From UBA4971 sp029551185 (GTDB lineage: Bacteria > Bacillota > SHA-98 > UBA4971): a stretch of 64,000 bases of DNA. Location: contig DAOSZN010000010.1 in the NCBI GenBank assembly GCA_035593725.1, forward strand, positions 1 to 64,000. The letters are read 5' to 3'. The notes beneath the pieces were generated by a model. The model was given only the letters and a program-made list of their open reading frames with translations, was not told the DNA's origin and searched no databases. The translations under genes were made by a program, and so were the position numbers. Positions 7,769-15,757 of this stretch are shown here, in pieces (position 1 is the stretch's first letter; every line of letters begins with the position of its first letter).

Positions 7769-9098
7769 AAGTTGTAAGGAACCTGTCTCGTTCGGTATCT
7801 TGCAGGTATACGTGGTCCAGTTGAGGTTCTTTGCACGCGTTTTCAAATTCCGCTTCCGCTGCGCTTCTGCAGGTACGGCAAGCATGCCACGGGATAATTA
7901 TTGCAGCTATACGTGAGACTTTTCCAATATCATGGACAGCACCTGAGACTACAAGCCGCCAGCCGCTGCACGATTCGCACCTTGCGATGCGCTCAAATTG
8001 CTGTTCAGAGATGCCGTCAGTGTCATAATAGATTCTGCGTTCTCTCTCATAAACCGGTCCGGGGCCGAAAACCCTGTCCGGGTCAATGTTTTTTCGCGTG
8101 TTCCACATTTTCCTTAAGGTATCCACCAGTCCCCTGATATTTTGTGTTACTCTGTCAGATTGCGGAGTCACCCGCGCTGACCGGTCAGGCTCTTTGACTG
8201 CGCTATAATCCAGGCCTGCCAGGGCCAACAAAATACCGGCATTGATATACGGAAGGGCGCCTTCAATAGAATAGCCTCCCTCCAGCACTACGATGTCGGG
8301 GGCAAGGAGCTCAGTAAGACGGGCATACCCTCCGGCTGTGAAGTTCATGTTTGTAAGAGGGTCAGTGTAGTGATTGTCCTGGCCTGCCGCGTTTATTACG
8401 ATATCAGGCTCGTAGTCTTCAAGTATAGGGAGGACAAGGTTTTCCAGGACGTATAAAATCCCGTCATCTCCTGTCCCCGGAGGAAGGGGCACGTTTACGG
8501 TCATTCCGTAAGATGCAGGCCCGCCTCGCTCCTCGACGAAGCCTGTCCCCGGATAAAGGGTCCGTCCGTCTTGATGGAGCGAGATGTGGAGCACACCCGG
8601 GTCATTGTAGAAGATATCCTGTGTGCCGTCGGCATGGTGCGCATCAGTATCCACTATGGCAATGCGTATGTCCGGTCCGTAAGTATGACGAATGTGTTCC
8701 ACCATTATTGCTTCATTGTTTACTAAGCAGAATCCCCGTGACCCGTGGACTATTCTCATTGCATGGTGACCGGGCGGACGGAGGAGCGCGAACGCTCGGT
8801 CAACTTTACCTGTGAGGACAAGATCAGCTGCGACCATTGTCCCGCCTGCTGCGATCCTGTGAGATTCGGTAATGACTCCGGATGCATCAGGGACACACAC
8901 GTGTATACGATTTATGTGGGAATCCTCTGCGATTTCAGGCCTGTACTCTTCGATACCTGCAACATCCAACAGGCCTTCTTCCATAATCTGATCCCTTGTA
9001 TAGAGGAGCCGTTCTTCCCGTTCCGGGTGATCCGGGGTGATTGCCCAGTCAAAAGCGGGAAAGAAGATAAGTCCTACCTTGTGTTTACTTGTTTGCAC
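7761..9098 (-). CDS. Histone deacetylase family protein (AcuC/acetylpolyamine amidohydrolase-like) with C-terminal CxxC tail
   Basis: 445 residues. The deacetylase core covers about residues 1-310: RPPGHH with the catalytic His pair at 111-112, the zinc site VDTDAHHADGT at 149-158 and AAGQDNH later. Family members remove acetyl groups from lysine or polyamine substrates, or act in acetoin use. About 130 further residues carry two CxxC pairs (CESC and CRTC, roughly 33 residues apart), which look like a zinc ribbon and are not part of the usual bacterial enzyme. The GTG start has GGAGG ten bases upstream. It follows the hyuA-like gene on the same strand, 73 bp apart. Confidence 0.85.
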   Translation of the reverse strand: MQTSKHKVGLIFFPAFDWAITPDHPEREERLLYTRDQIMEEGLLDVAGIEEYRPEIAEDSHINRIHVCVPDASGVITESHRIAAGGTMVAADLVLTGKVDRAFALLRPPGHHAMRIVHGSRGFCLVNNEAIMVEHIRHTYGPDIRIAIVDTDAHHADGTQDIFYNDPGVLHISLHQDGRTLYPGTGFVEERGGPASYGMTVNVPLPPGTGDDGILYVLENLVLPILEDYEPDIVINAAGQDNHYTDPLTNMNFTAGGYARLTELLAPDIVVLEGGYSIEGALPYINAGILLALAGLDYSAVKEPDRSARVTPQSDRVTQNIRGLVDTLRKMWNTRKNIDPDRVFGPGPVYERERRIYYDTDGISEQQFERIARCESCSGWRLVVSGAVHDIGKVSRIAAIIIPWHACRTCRSAAEAEFENACKEPQLDHVYLQDTERDRFLTTST

Positions 9099-9118
9099 TT
9101 AACTATGACCTCCGCTGT

Positions 9119-9134
9119 CCCGGACGAGTCCGGG
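9119..9134 (-). other. Intercistronic hairpin between the HyuA and HDAC genes
   Basis: CCCGGA and TCCGGG form a perfect 6-bp stem around CGAG. No T-run follows on the minus strand, so partial termination or mRNA processing is more likely than a full stop. Confidence 0.4.
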
Positions 9135-9171
9135 TGTTTAAGATTATGAGAACCACGATAACCGGGAAGGA

Positions 9172-10929
9172 TTAATCCGGCGAAGAACATATCCTCCTAA
9201 CCCCCGGTCTGACCTGGGCACGAATCATAAACGTGCGTCCTACGGTATGGAATCCTCGCACCATATTAAAGCTTTCTTCCTCCACTATCTGGATGTTATC
9301 AGCCTCATCAAGGCCCAGCTTCTTCCCGAACTTGGTTGCCCATGCCATAGCTTCTCTTCTGGCCTGATTGATTCCAAAGAGGACAGGCCTTTCAATTTTG
9401 CCTACATAGTCCGCTTCCGGCACGGTCATAACACCTAAAGCCGTATCCGCGTGTAGAGTAATCTGAGCTGTCGGACGGCTTGCTGCAGCTCCTATAGCGT
9501 TTGCGCTTTCATAACAGGGAAGGACTTGGTACTTAAGTCCTAAGCTTTCCGCGATAGGAGGGATAAAGACTCCTGCAGGGGCGCCGAGTCCTATCAGCGC
9601 CTGAGGACGAATATCAGGAGGCGTCAGTATTTCTGAGACGGTATAGACAGGTCGTGATTCAAGATACTCATAGGTCTCTTCAATTGCCACCACAAGCTGC
9701 TTGATAAAAGTATCTATGATCTTTGTGGCCAGCTCTTTTGCGCCTATGCCGTAAATCTCGGCGAAATCAGCCAAAGCCCTTGTGGCCTGCGAAGCGCTGC
9801 CGACCTTCGCTAATCCTAAAGCTACTGCCGCGTCAGTTGGGGTAATACAGTCACCGCCGAAGGCAGCAGGGGTTCCCGCACGCCTCGGGCCTATCTCCAG
9901 CTCTATATCAAGATCAAGGGTATTATTACCGGAGAGGCTTGCGTCTGTCTCCTTGTTTGATTCCAAACGACGGACGACTTTAATTTCCGAGTCGCCCCCG
10001 AGACCTATTGATCTGGAGAAAAGGGCGGGCACAAGAGTCTTGTACCCTGCGATTTCAGCGCCTTGCCGCTGGAAGACTGTATCCCCTTTGATTTGCACGG
10101 AGATATCGGTGGTTGTACCCCCGATATCCAAGATTACCGTATTTGAATCAGGATAGGCTGATAAGGCTTCCGCACCCATGATACTTGCTGCCGGTCCTGA
10201 AAGAATGGTTTCAACAGGACGGATCAGGGAATCCTCCAGCTGCATAGTGCCGCCGTCGGCTTTCAACAGGAATACCCGGCCGACGCTCCTGTCGCGAACC
10301 ATAAACTTTCGGATCATGTCCACGAAAACAGCCTGATGCCGGGCTATGCTTGCATTAAGATATGAAGTGGCCATGCGGCGCGGGAAGTTGGGACGCCCTG
10401 ACAGCCTGTGTCCAAGTGTGATGCGGCCGGTTTTGGAAGCCCTCTTTAGGATAAGCTTTTCGATTTCCAGCTCATGCCCGGGGTTTCTGTGTGAGAACTT
10501 GCCCACGACAGCCAAGGCGGTTGCACCGCCGGCCTCCGCCTGACTAACAGCGTCCAGGACTTCTTCTTGGTTGATAGGGGCGACTTCACGGCCTCTATGG
10601 TCCATTGAGCCTGACAGCACATAGATTGGAAATCCCGGGTTTAACTCGGCGACGTTCATCCCGGGTCCGGGAGCAGCCAGGACGGCTGTAGGGTCACCTT
10701 GTCCTTCGATGATTGCATTTGTGGATAAGGTTGTGCTGAGGTGCAGTTCAATTGGGTCTGACAGGTCAGGGCGGTCATATGCATTGAGGAGCTTCTCAAA
10801 TGCCAAGGTTGTGCTTTCCAGTAGTTGATCATGGCAAGTAGGCACTTTTGCTGTGGCAAGGATCCTTCCTTCAGAAATGAGCGCAGCATCGGTATTAGTT
10901 CCGCCAACATCTATTCCTACAATGACCAT
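9172..10929 (-). CDS. Hydantoinase/oxoprolinase family protein, HyuA-like, without a HyuB partner
   Basis: 585 residues of the ASKHA ATPase fold. The N-terminal phosphate loop GIDVGGTNTDAALI is at residues 5-18, a second nucleotide motif ILDIGGTTTDISV lies near 270, and DAAVALGLAK follows. HyuA proteins couple ATP hydrolysis to ring opening of hydantoins, 5-oxoproline or related lactams, or to acetone carboxylation, normally with a HyuB subunit; none is present here. The start ATG is preceded by AAGGTGAG. It is the first gene of a minus-strand pair with the HDAC-like gene. The substrate cannot be inferred. Confidence 0.85.
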   Translation of the reverse strand: MVIVGIDVGGTNTDAALISEGRILATAKVPTCHDQLLESTTLAFEKLLNAYDRPDLSDPIELHLSTTLSTNAIIEGQGDPTAVLAAPGPGMNVAELNPGFPIYVLSGSMDHRGREVAPINQEEVLDAVSQAEAGGATALAVVGKFSHRNPGHELEIEKLILKRASKTGRITLGHRLSGRPNFPRRMATSYLNASIARHQAVFVDMIRKFMVRDRSVGRVFLLKADGGTMQLEDSLIRPVETILSGPAASIMGAEALSAYPDSNTVILDIGGTTTDISVQIKGDTVFQRQGAEIAGYKTLVPALFSRSIGLGGDSEIKVVRRLESNKETDASLSGNNTLDLDIELEIGPRRAGTPAAFGGDCITPTDAAVALGLAKVGSASQATRALADFAEIYGIGAKELATKIIDTFIKQLVVAIEETYEYLESRPVYTVSEILTPPDIRPQALIGLGAPAGVFIPPIAESLGLKYQVLPCYESANAIGAAASRPTAQITLHADTALGVMTVPEADYVGKIERPVLFGINQARREAMAWATKFGKKLGLDEADNIQIVEEESFNMVRGFHTVGRTFMIRAQVRPGVRRICSSPD

Positions 10930-11235
10930 GTTCGTATACTCACCTTCATGCTGATATTCAGTCTTTTTTTGTCAATGTCATCTTATCTTTTTACATCCGG
11001 CTTACTGCTTGTTACTATATGACTCTGACTATAATGGTACAGTATAAAACAGGAAGACTCAAGCCGGTCCATGCCGCGGAGCTCTGCGAACCGCGTCGCC
11101 GCTGTAATGAAATCTCTGTGGAGCAGGAGTCTTCCGCCTGACGCAGAAGGTAATCTCTGTATAGTCCCTTTGCTCCGGGGGGTACAATTCTTTTGCCGTC
11201 GGTAGGGGCCGAACGGAGAAAAGGAGGCGCGCTTT
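10930..11235. other. Divergent intergenic region between HyuA and MNT genes
   Basis: A TATAAT at 11030-11035 could serve the plus-strand MNT/HEPN pair, but its upstream -35 is weak. The strong AAGGAGG before the MNT gene lies at the right end. I see nothing else. Confidence 0.4.
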
Positions 11236-11541
11236 GTGGAAGAGACTTTAAAGACGATAGTCAGGATAATCGTGGAGACTGCAGATCCCGACAAAATCAT
11301 CCTTTTCGGTTCGAGGAGCCGTAAAGGATGGCCTGAAGACAGCGACTACGACATCCTCGTGATAAAAGAAGGCATATATCACAGAAGAAGACTCACTCAA
11401 GAAATCTATCGAGCATTATCCGGGGTTCCCGTTGCTATAGATATAGTGTTGGAGACGCCGGAGAGACTGGCTCGGTACAGCGATACGCCTGGACTTGTTT
11501 ACGCCGAAGCATTGAAAGGTCGTGTCCTTTATGAAAGATAA
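11236..11541 (+). CDS. MNT-type nucleotidyltransferase, antitoxin of an MNT/HEPN pair
   Basis: 101 residues with the minimal nucleotidyltransferase signature FGSRSRKGWPEDSDYDILVI (GS-x10-DxD). In characterised MNT/HEPN systems this enzyme adds AMP residues to the HEPN toxin and silences it. The GTG start has AAAGGAGG seven to eight bases upstream. The stop overlaps the HEPN gene by 20 bp, which implies translational coupling. Confidence 0.88.
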   Translation: MEETLKTIVRIIVETADPDKIILFGSRSRKGWPEDSDYDILVIKEGIYHRRRLTQEIYRALSGVPVAIDIVLETPERLARYSDTPGLVYAEALKGRVLYER

Positions 11542-11923
11542 TCCGTGGGAGATGTGGATTCGAAGGGCAAGAAGCAATCTTGTCAGAGCGAAACAGGGGA
11601 GACAGTGCGATGACGTTTTGTATGAGGATCTCTGTTTTGATGCTCAACAAGCAGCTGAAAAGTGTCTGAAAGGGCTTTTGATATATCTTGGTCGGAACGC
11701 GCCGAGGACCCATTCCATCGGACATCTGCTCAACCTCATCAGGGAAAGCGGCAAGGTCACTGTTCCGCCTGAGGTCACAGAGGCGGTGATCCTTAATGAG
11801 TACGCTGTCACCACTCGTTATCCGGGGGATTGGGAACCGGTGACTCGCGAAGAGTATGAAGAAGCGGTAAGGATAGCTGATGAGATCTGGAACTGGGTCA
11901 CAGGCATTACCGGCTACGCCTAA
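11522..11923 (+). CDS. HEPN domain protein, toxin of an MNT/HEPN pair
   Basis: 133 residues, all-helical HEPN domain. FDAQQAAEKCLKGLLIYLG leads into GRNAPRTHSIGHLL, which contains the Arg-x5-His arrangement of the HEPN RNase site. HEPN toxins of this family cleave RNA until AMPylated by the partner MNT. The ATG lies inside the end of the MNT gene. A role in phage defence or element stability is known for the family, not shown here. Confidence 0.85.
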   Translation: MSFMKDNPWEMWIRRARSNLVRAKQGRQCDDVLYEDLCFDAQQAAEKCLKGLLIYLGRNAPRTHSIGHLLNLIRESGKVTVPPEVTEAVILNEYAVTTRYPGDWEPVTREEYEEAVRIADEIWNWVTGITGYA

Positions 11924-12020
11924 GTCTTCCAGACTTGCTAAACTCGATTGTCCAAAGAAGGATTCCCAAAACCAATATGGAATAAACTTAGAGGAAACAT
12001 TTGGAGGATAAGTTCCGGCA

Positions 12021-12093
12021 CTCTCGTATAGACCTGATCATGATGGGTTCAGGCGTTTCTACCAGGAGGCCGCAACCAACCTGGCTACGAGGG
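12021..12093 (+). promoter_or_regulatory. Purine riboswitch aptamer, guanine class
   Basis: All conserved parts of the purine aptamer are visible. P1 is 8 bp (12021-12028 with 12086-12093, CUCUCGUA/UACGAGGG with one G-U pair). P2 pairs CCTGA with TCAGG (12033-12037 and 12048-12052). The junction reads GTTTCTACC (12055-12063). P3 pairs CCAGG (12062-12066) with CCTGG (12080-12084). The closing strand GGCTACGAG has C at the position that pairs with ligand, as in guanine/hypoxanthine sensors (adenine sensors have U). It precedes a purine-type deaminase gene, which fits a purine-responsive switch. Confidence 0.9.
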
Positions 12094-12180
12094 ACTAGGA
12101 GAGGTGTTATCATATCTCGGTGTTCGCCTCTCATTGCGCCCAAGTCCGTGGTTTGCGACCTCCTTGTATTTTTCTGTCTT
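12065..12180 (+). promoter_or_regulatory. Probable expression platform of the riboswitch
   Basis: Two structures follow the aptamer. GAGAGGTG (12099-12106) pairs with CGCCTCTC (12125-12132). Separately, AGGAGGCCGCAACC in the aptamer's P3 (about 12064-12077) is nearly the reverse complement of GGTTTGCGACCTCCT (12150-12164), and a U-rich stretch (12166-12180) follows. Pairing of these two would break P3 and form a long stem before the U-run, so it could be the alternative, terminating state. The pairings are seen; the switching model is inferred. Confidence 0.5.
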
Positions 12181-12270
12181 TGCATTTGTCATGTCTCACA
12201 GTCAGGTTAACAACGAAAATGGCAAAGTGTGAATTGAGTTTGGGGAGTCATACTGAAAGGAGTGGCAAGT

Positions 12271-13677
12271 ATGTCCAAGATTCTCATTCGCGGCGGTCAA
12301 GTTGTTACCATGAACGAGAAACAAGAAATCCTGGAACATGCTGATATCTTGATTGACGGACGCGTAATTGCCTCTGTAACGCCAATGAGTGAGGGGTCCG
12401 GAGGGTCAAAAGATATGTCGGGAGAAGGCTGTGAGAGCAGCACACGCCTTCATGATGTTGACATGATTATCAATGCGCGGGATAAAGTCGTCATGCCGGG
12501 CTTTATTCAGTCCCATGTCCATCTTTGCCAGACCCTTTTTCGCGGCCAGGCAGATGATCTTGAGCTTATGGATTGGTTGAAGCTTCGCATATGGCCACTG
12601 GAGGGTGCGCATGACGAGGACAGTATTTATTGGTCTGCAATGCTGGGAATCACTGAGCTGATTAAAGGTGGGACTACCTCCATCATTGACATGGAGACCG
12701 TCCATCACACAGACAGAGCGTTTTCCGCTATTGACGATTCCGGAATTCGTGCCACATCAGGCAAGGTCATGATGGACTACGGGGATGATGTGCCTCCTAC
12801 ACTCATGGAGTCCACAAAGGATTCATTGAATGAGAGCGAGGCGCTGATGAACAAATGGCACATGCATGACGGAGGCAGGATTAGATACGCTTTTGCGCCG
12901 AGGTTCGTCGTGTCCTGTACAGATCAGCTCCTTGTCCGTGTGCGAGATATGGCGAAGGCCTCCGGTGTACTTGTCCATACCCATGCTTCTGAGAACAAGG
13001 GAGAGATTGAAGTTGTTATGGCAGACAGGGGCATGAGGAACATCAAGTGCTTAAAGGAACTTGGGCTCTTAGGCCCCGGTGTTGTGCTGGCTCACTGCAT
13101 TTGGCTGGATGATGAGGAGATGGAGCTTCTCAGGGATTCCGGGACAAAAGTAGTTCACTGTCCGTCCTCGAACCTTAAGCTTGCTTCAGGTGTGGCAAAA
13201 ATCCCGGAAATGCTGGATATAGGTATCCATGTGTCGTTGGGCGCTGACGGAGCGCCGTGTAACAATAACTTGGATGTATTTCAGGAAATGAGACTTGCAG
13301 CTTTAATCCACAAACCCCGTCTGGGACCTACTGCAATGCCTGCCGGGACAGTCCTGGAAATGGCGACGAAAGGCGGGGCCAAGGCTATGGGAATTGAGGA
13401 TGAGGTCGGCAGCATAGAGCCGGGGAAACGCGCGGATATCATCATTCTCGACTTGAATCAGGCGCATGCTGCGCCCACTCAAAATGTAGACCTCATATCC
13501 CGCATAGTATATGAGGCTTCTTCAGCTGATGTTGAGACTACGATTGTCGATGGCCGTGTGCTGATGCATCAGAGGAAACTTACTGCCATCAGTGAGCAAG
13601 AAGTGGTGCGTGAGGCTAACAAAGCCTTAGAAAGAGCGCTCAGACGTTCCGGGTGTGCTCCGTCTGGCGAGAGATGA
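12271..13677 (+). CDS. Amidohydrolase, purine/adenosine deaminase-like (MtaD/TrzA group)
   Basis: 468 residues. The metal site begins with HVHLCQ, then HTHASE, LAHCIWL and finally LGADGAPCNNN, the signature order of the MTA/SAH deaminase, 8-oxoguanine deaminase and triazine hydrolase group. The N-terminal beta-sandwich has PGFIQSH and the C-terminus GSIEPGKRADIIILD. These enzymes hydrolyse the amino group from adenosine derivatives or guanine-like bases in the cytoplasm. ATG 12271 is chosen because AAAGGAG (12256-12262) is eight bases before it; an upstream in-frame GTG overlaps that site. The guanine-type riboswitch in the leader suggests a guanine- or 8-oxoguanine-type substrate. Confidence 0.85.
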   Translation: MSKILIRGGQVVTMNEKQEILEHADILIDGRVIASVTPMSEGSGGSKDMSGEGCESSTRLHDVDMIINARDKVVMPGFIQSHVHLCQTLFRGQADDLELMDWLKLRIWPLEGAHDEDSIYWSAMLGITELIKGGTTSIIDMETVHHTDRAFSAIDDSGIRATSGKVMMDYGDDVPPTLMESTKDSLNESEALMNKWHMHDGGRIRYAFAPRFVVSCTDQLLVRVRDMAKASGVLVHTHASENKGEIEVVMADRGMRNIKCLKELGLLGPGVVLAHCIWLDDEEMELLRDSGTKVVHCPSSNLKLASGVAKIPEMLDIGIHVSLGADGAPCNNNLDVFQEMRLAALIHKPRLGPTAMPAGTVLEMATKGGAKAMGIEDEVGSIEPGKRADIIILDLNQAHAAPTQNVDLISRIVYEASSADVETTIVDGRVLMHQRKLTAISEQEVVREANKALERALRRSGCAPSGER

Positions 13678-13729
13678 TGGAATGGGCAGGTTGACGGAAT
13701 GATTTTGCTTGCTGCGGATGTGATGTATT

Positions 13730-14482
13730 GTGTTGACTTGTGAGGAAGAGGCACGCTATGCGAGGCAGATTGTGATTCATCAGATCGGCAAGGAAGGGCA
13801 GGAGAAATTGAAGTCGTCAAAGGTTCTTGTTGTCGGTGCAGGCGGGTTAGGATCTCCTTCCGCCATGTACTTGGCATGCGCAGGTGTGGGCACAATCGGC
13901 CTTGTAGATGATGACACAGTCAGTATTTCCAATTTGCAGCGACAGATCCTCCATGATTCAGACAGCCTTGGGATGAAGAAGGTGGAATCAGCCAAGAGGA
14001 CACTTGAACGTCTTAACCCCCATGTGTGTGTAGAGACCTATGATACGAGACTTTCGAGAGAATGCGTAAAAGACATAATCGCCGGGTACGACCTGGTGGT
14101 GGATGCAGTGGATAACCTGAAAACAAGGTGCCTGGTGAACGATACTTGTCAAGAACTGAAAAAACCCTTGATAGAAGCCGGGGTAATGCACTTTGACGGG
14201 ATGATTCTTACCATATTGCCTGGGAAAGGCCCATGCTTTAGGTGTGTCTTCCCGTCTCCTCCGCCGGAGGATGCAGCCGGGAAGGCCGGCGGGACCGGCA
14301 TATTCGGAGCAATTCCCGGCATAGTCGGTTGTATGGAGGCTGTCGAGGCAGTGAAGGTTCTTCTTGACATAGGAAACCCCCTTGTCGGGAGACTGCTCTT
14401 ATTCAGCGGTTTGGACATGACCTGGAATGAAATCAAGGTATCTCAGAATCCTGATTGCCCGGTTTGCGGTAAGGTGTCTTAG
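13730..14482 (+). CDS. ThiF/MoeB/HesA family E1-like adenylyltransferase
   Basis: 250 residues. The nucleotide-binding GAGGLGSP is at residues 36-43, followed by DDDTVSISNLQRQ, VVDAVDN, a zinc site formed by CFRC and CPVC near the end, and GAIPGIVGCMEAVEAVK. Such enzymes adenylate the C-terminus of a ubiquitin-like sulfur carrier (ThiS, MoaD and relatives) during thiamin, molybdopterin or cysteine synthesis. No sulfur-carrier gene is visible nearby, so the partner is unknown. It lies 52 bp after the deaminase gene on the same strand. The GTG start has only a weak ribosome binding site. Confidence 0.85.
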   Translation: MLTCEEEARYARQIVIHQIGKEGQEKLKSSKVLVVGAGGLGSPSAMYLACAGVGTIGLVDDDTVSISNLQRQILHDSDSLGMKKVESAKRTLERLNPHVCVETYDTRLSRECVKDIIAGYDLVVDAVDNLKTRCLVNDTCQELKKPLIEAGVMHFDGMILTILPGKGPCFRCVFPSPPPEDAAGKAGGTGIFGAIPGIVGCMEAVEAVKVLLDIGNPLVGRLLLFSGLDMTWNEIKVSQNPDCPVCGKVS

Positions 14483-14493
14483 CGAATATGCGG

Positions 14494-14516
14494 AAGGCGT
14501 TTCTTGGCCTTTCTTT
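14494..14516 (+). terminator. Weak intrinsic terminator after the ThiF-like gene
   Basis: AAGGC pairs with GCCTT around an 8-base loop and is followed directly by TCTTT, 12 bp after the stop codon. The stem is short, so efficiency is uncertain. Confidence 0.45.
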
Positions 14517-14520
14517 ATCT

Positions 14521-14568
14521 GTCCTATTCTCCACCACTTGAGCGCTGATCCGCAGTGGAGGATAGGAC
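14521..14568 (+). terminator. Long hairpin without U-tract
   Basis: GTCCTATTCTCCAC (14521-14534) pairs with GTGGAGGATAGGAC (14555-14568): 14 bp with one G-U pair and a 20-base loop. It probably ends or stabilises the upstream transcript, but no T-run follows. Confidence 0.5.
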
Positions 14569-14692
14569 GTCTCTGCTTTCAGTGGAGATCATTCCATCTT
14601 CATCCTTCATCATCAGCATGATCGTATGTGGGTGCTATTTGATGATGCATACAGGAAGACTTCTTAAGATTCACGTCGTGAGCAAGAGCACA

Positions 14693-14721
14693 TTGACATT
14701 GCCATAAGGGCGTGATAAAGT
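14693..14721 (+). promoter_or_regulatory. Vegetative promoter for the LuxR-type gene
   Basis: TTGACA (14693-14698) and TAAAGT (14716-14721) are 17 bp apart, followed by a leader of roughly 130 bases to the ATG at 14862. Confidence 0.55.
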
Positions 14722-14861
14722 AGACATATAATCCAGATTATGGAATTCATTCATAATAATGTATAATATGTGTTTGCAGGTATGTGTTATCTAAGCATGA
14801 AAGGCAAAATTGAGAGGCCGGTGGGCGTCTTTGGCAACTGCTTTGTGGAGGGGGAAGCGAT

Positions 14862-15344
14862 ATGGATAAGCTGAAAGTCATTCTGGTCCATGATGGTTCA
14901 AGCGGAAGCGGGGCAAGTCCGGATCCGGATGCCCTCCCTGAAGGCATAGAGGTTGTGGGGAGTCTTAGGATAGAAGGATTTGGCGGAAGAGGAGGTCCTC
15001 GCGACGCGAGGCAACTAATCTCAGGTAAGGCCGGTCCGAATATCGGCGTAGAAGAAAGTCTTGCCGGGTCAGCCGAAAAAAGTCGAAAGCATGAGTCGTC
15101 CCGGCAAGCATTTCTACCGAATGCCCATGAAGAAATCGAGGATCGTCCGGTAAGCCTTACCAGGACAGAATTGGAAGTGCTGAGACTATTGGTCAAAGGC
15201 CAGCAGAATAAGGAAATCGCTGATGAAATGTTTATCAGTGTCAATACCGTCAAGAGCCATGTGTCCAGCATTCTCAGGAAGCTGCGCGTAAAGAATCGGG
15301 CCCAAGCTGTGAGATATGTGTACAAGTGCGGTTTGTGGCAATGA
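14862..15344 (+). CDS. LuxR-type helix-turn-helix regulator
   Basis: 160 residues. The last 65 form a LuxR/GerE DNA-binding domain (LTRTELEVLRLL, NKEIADEMFISVNTVKSH, ILRKLRVKNRAQAVRY). The first 90 residues are Gly/Ser/Pro-rich with no receiver signature (no conserved Asp/Lys pattern), so this is not an ordinary response regulator; the start of a receiver fold (KLKVILVHDG) may be degenerate. It lies 180 bp before the candidate RiPP peptide gene, whose promoter has a -10 (TATAGT, 15476-15481) but no recognisable -35. That suggests activation by this protein, an inference from position. Confidence 0.8.
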   Translation: MDKLKVILVHDGSSGSGASPDPDALPEGIEVVGSLRIEGFGGRGGPRDARQLISGKAGPNIGVEESLAGSAEKSRKHESSRQAFLPNAHEEIEDRPVSLTRTELEVLRLLVKGQQNKEIADEMFISVNTVKSHVSSILRKLRVKNRAQAVRYVYKCGLWQ

Positions 15345-15524
15345 CGTGTGCTGCCCGACAGACTTCATAAATCGTTCCCTTGAGCCTAAAAAAGTCGTCC
15401 CTATGGGGAATGGCGGATCCTCTCAATACAAGCTAGACTGGAATTGCCAGAGACAACCTGAGCCGGCCCAGGCGCTATAGTACAAAGTTCGCCCGCTTGA
15501 AAGGCGGGGAAGGGGGTGCGCCAC

Positions 15525-15626
15525 ATGTACGGTAAGCTCGGCGGAAAGAAGATGAGATTTGACCTTGCAATCGATGGGTTTTGCTTTACCTTTAGGCTGT
15601 GGGGTCATCGTATAACTATCGGCTAA
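15525..15626 (+). CDS. Candidate RiPP precursor peptide, 33 residues
   Basis: A short gene with a strong ribosome binding site (AAGGGGG, eight bases before ATG 15525). It ends at TAA 15624-15626, before the radical SAM gene. The peptide starts MYGKLGGKKMRFD, has a central LAIDGFCFTFRL with its only Cys at position 20, and ends WGHRITIG. It is basic and aromatic with alternating polar and hydrophobic residues. Its place directly before a PqqD-like/radical SAM/SPASM enzyme, a CPBP protease and an exporter is where a precursor is expected. A hairpin at 15644-15678 separates it from the maturase gene, a common way to express more precursor than enzyme. I recognise no named family. Confidence 0.65.
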   Translation: MYGKLGGKKMRFDLAIDGFCFTFRLWGHRITIG

Positions 15627-15643
15627 GGCCGCAGGGTGGGGTA

Positions 15644-15678
15644 GGCGGCAGACTCAAATGGGTTGCGGGTCTGCCGTC
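15644..15678 (+). other. Hairpin between precursor peptide and maturase genes
   Basis: GGCGGCAGAC (15644-15653) pairs with GTCTGCCGTC (15669-15678), ten pairs with one G-U, around a 15-base loop. There is no U-run. It could attenuate transcription or protect the short peptide message. Confidence 0.55.
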
Positions 15679-15757
15679 TGCTTACCTAAATCGCCGGGGA
15701 GATTTGCCCAGTGGAAACATAGTCGCGGTACGCGATGCGGAAATGGGGGGAGTGGCG

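Larger units (their letters stand above)
11924..12270. other. Leader region of the amidohydrolase gene
   Basis: This 347-bp stretch holds a purine riboswitch (12021-12093) and downstream hairpins that look like its expression platform. No open frame in it has a credible ribosome binding site. Confidence 0.7.
14483..14861. other. Intergenic region between ThiF-like and LuxR-type genes
   Basis: It contains two terminator-like hairpins (14494-14516 and 14521-14568) and a vegetative promoter (14693-14721). An additional TATAAT near 14763 has no matching -35. No small gene is supported. Confidence 0.5.
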
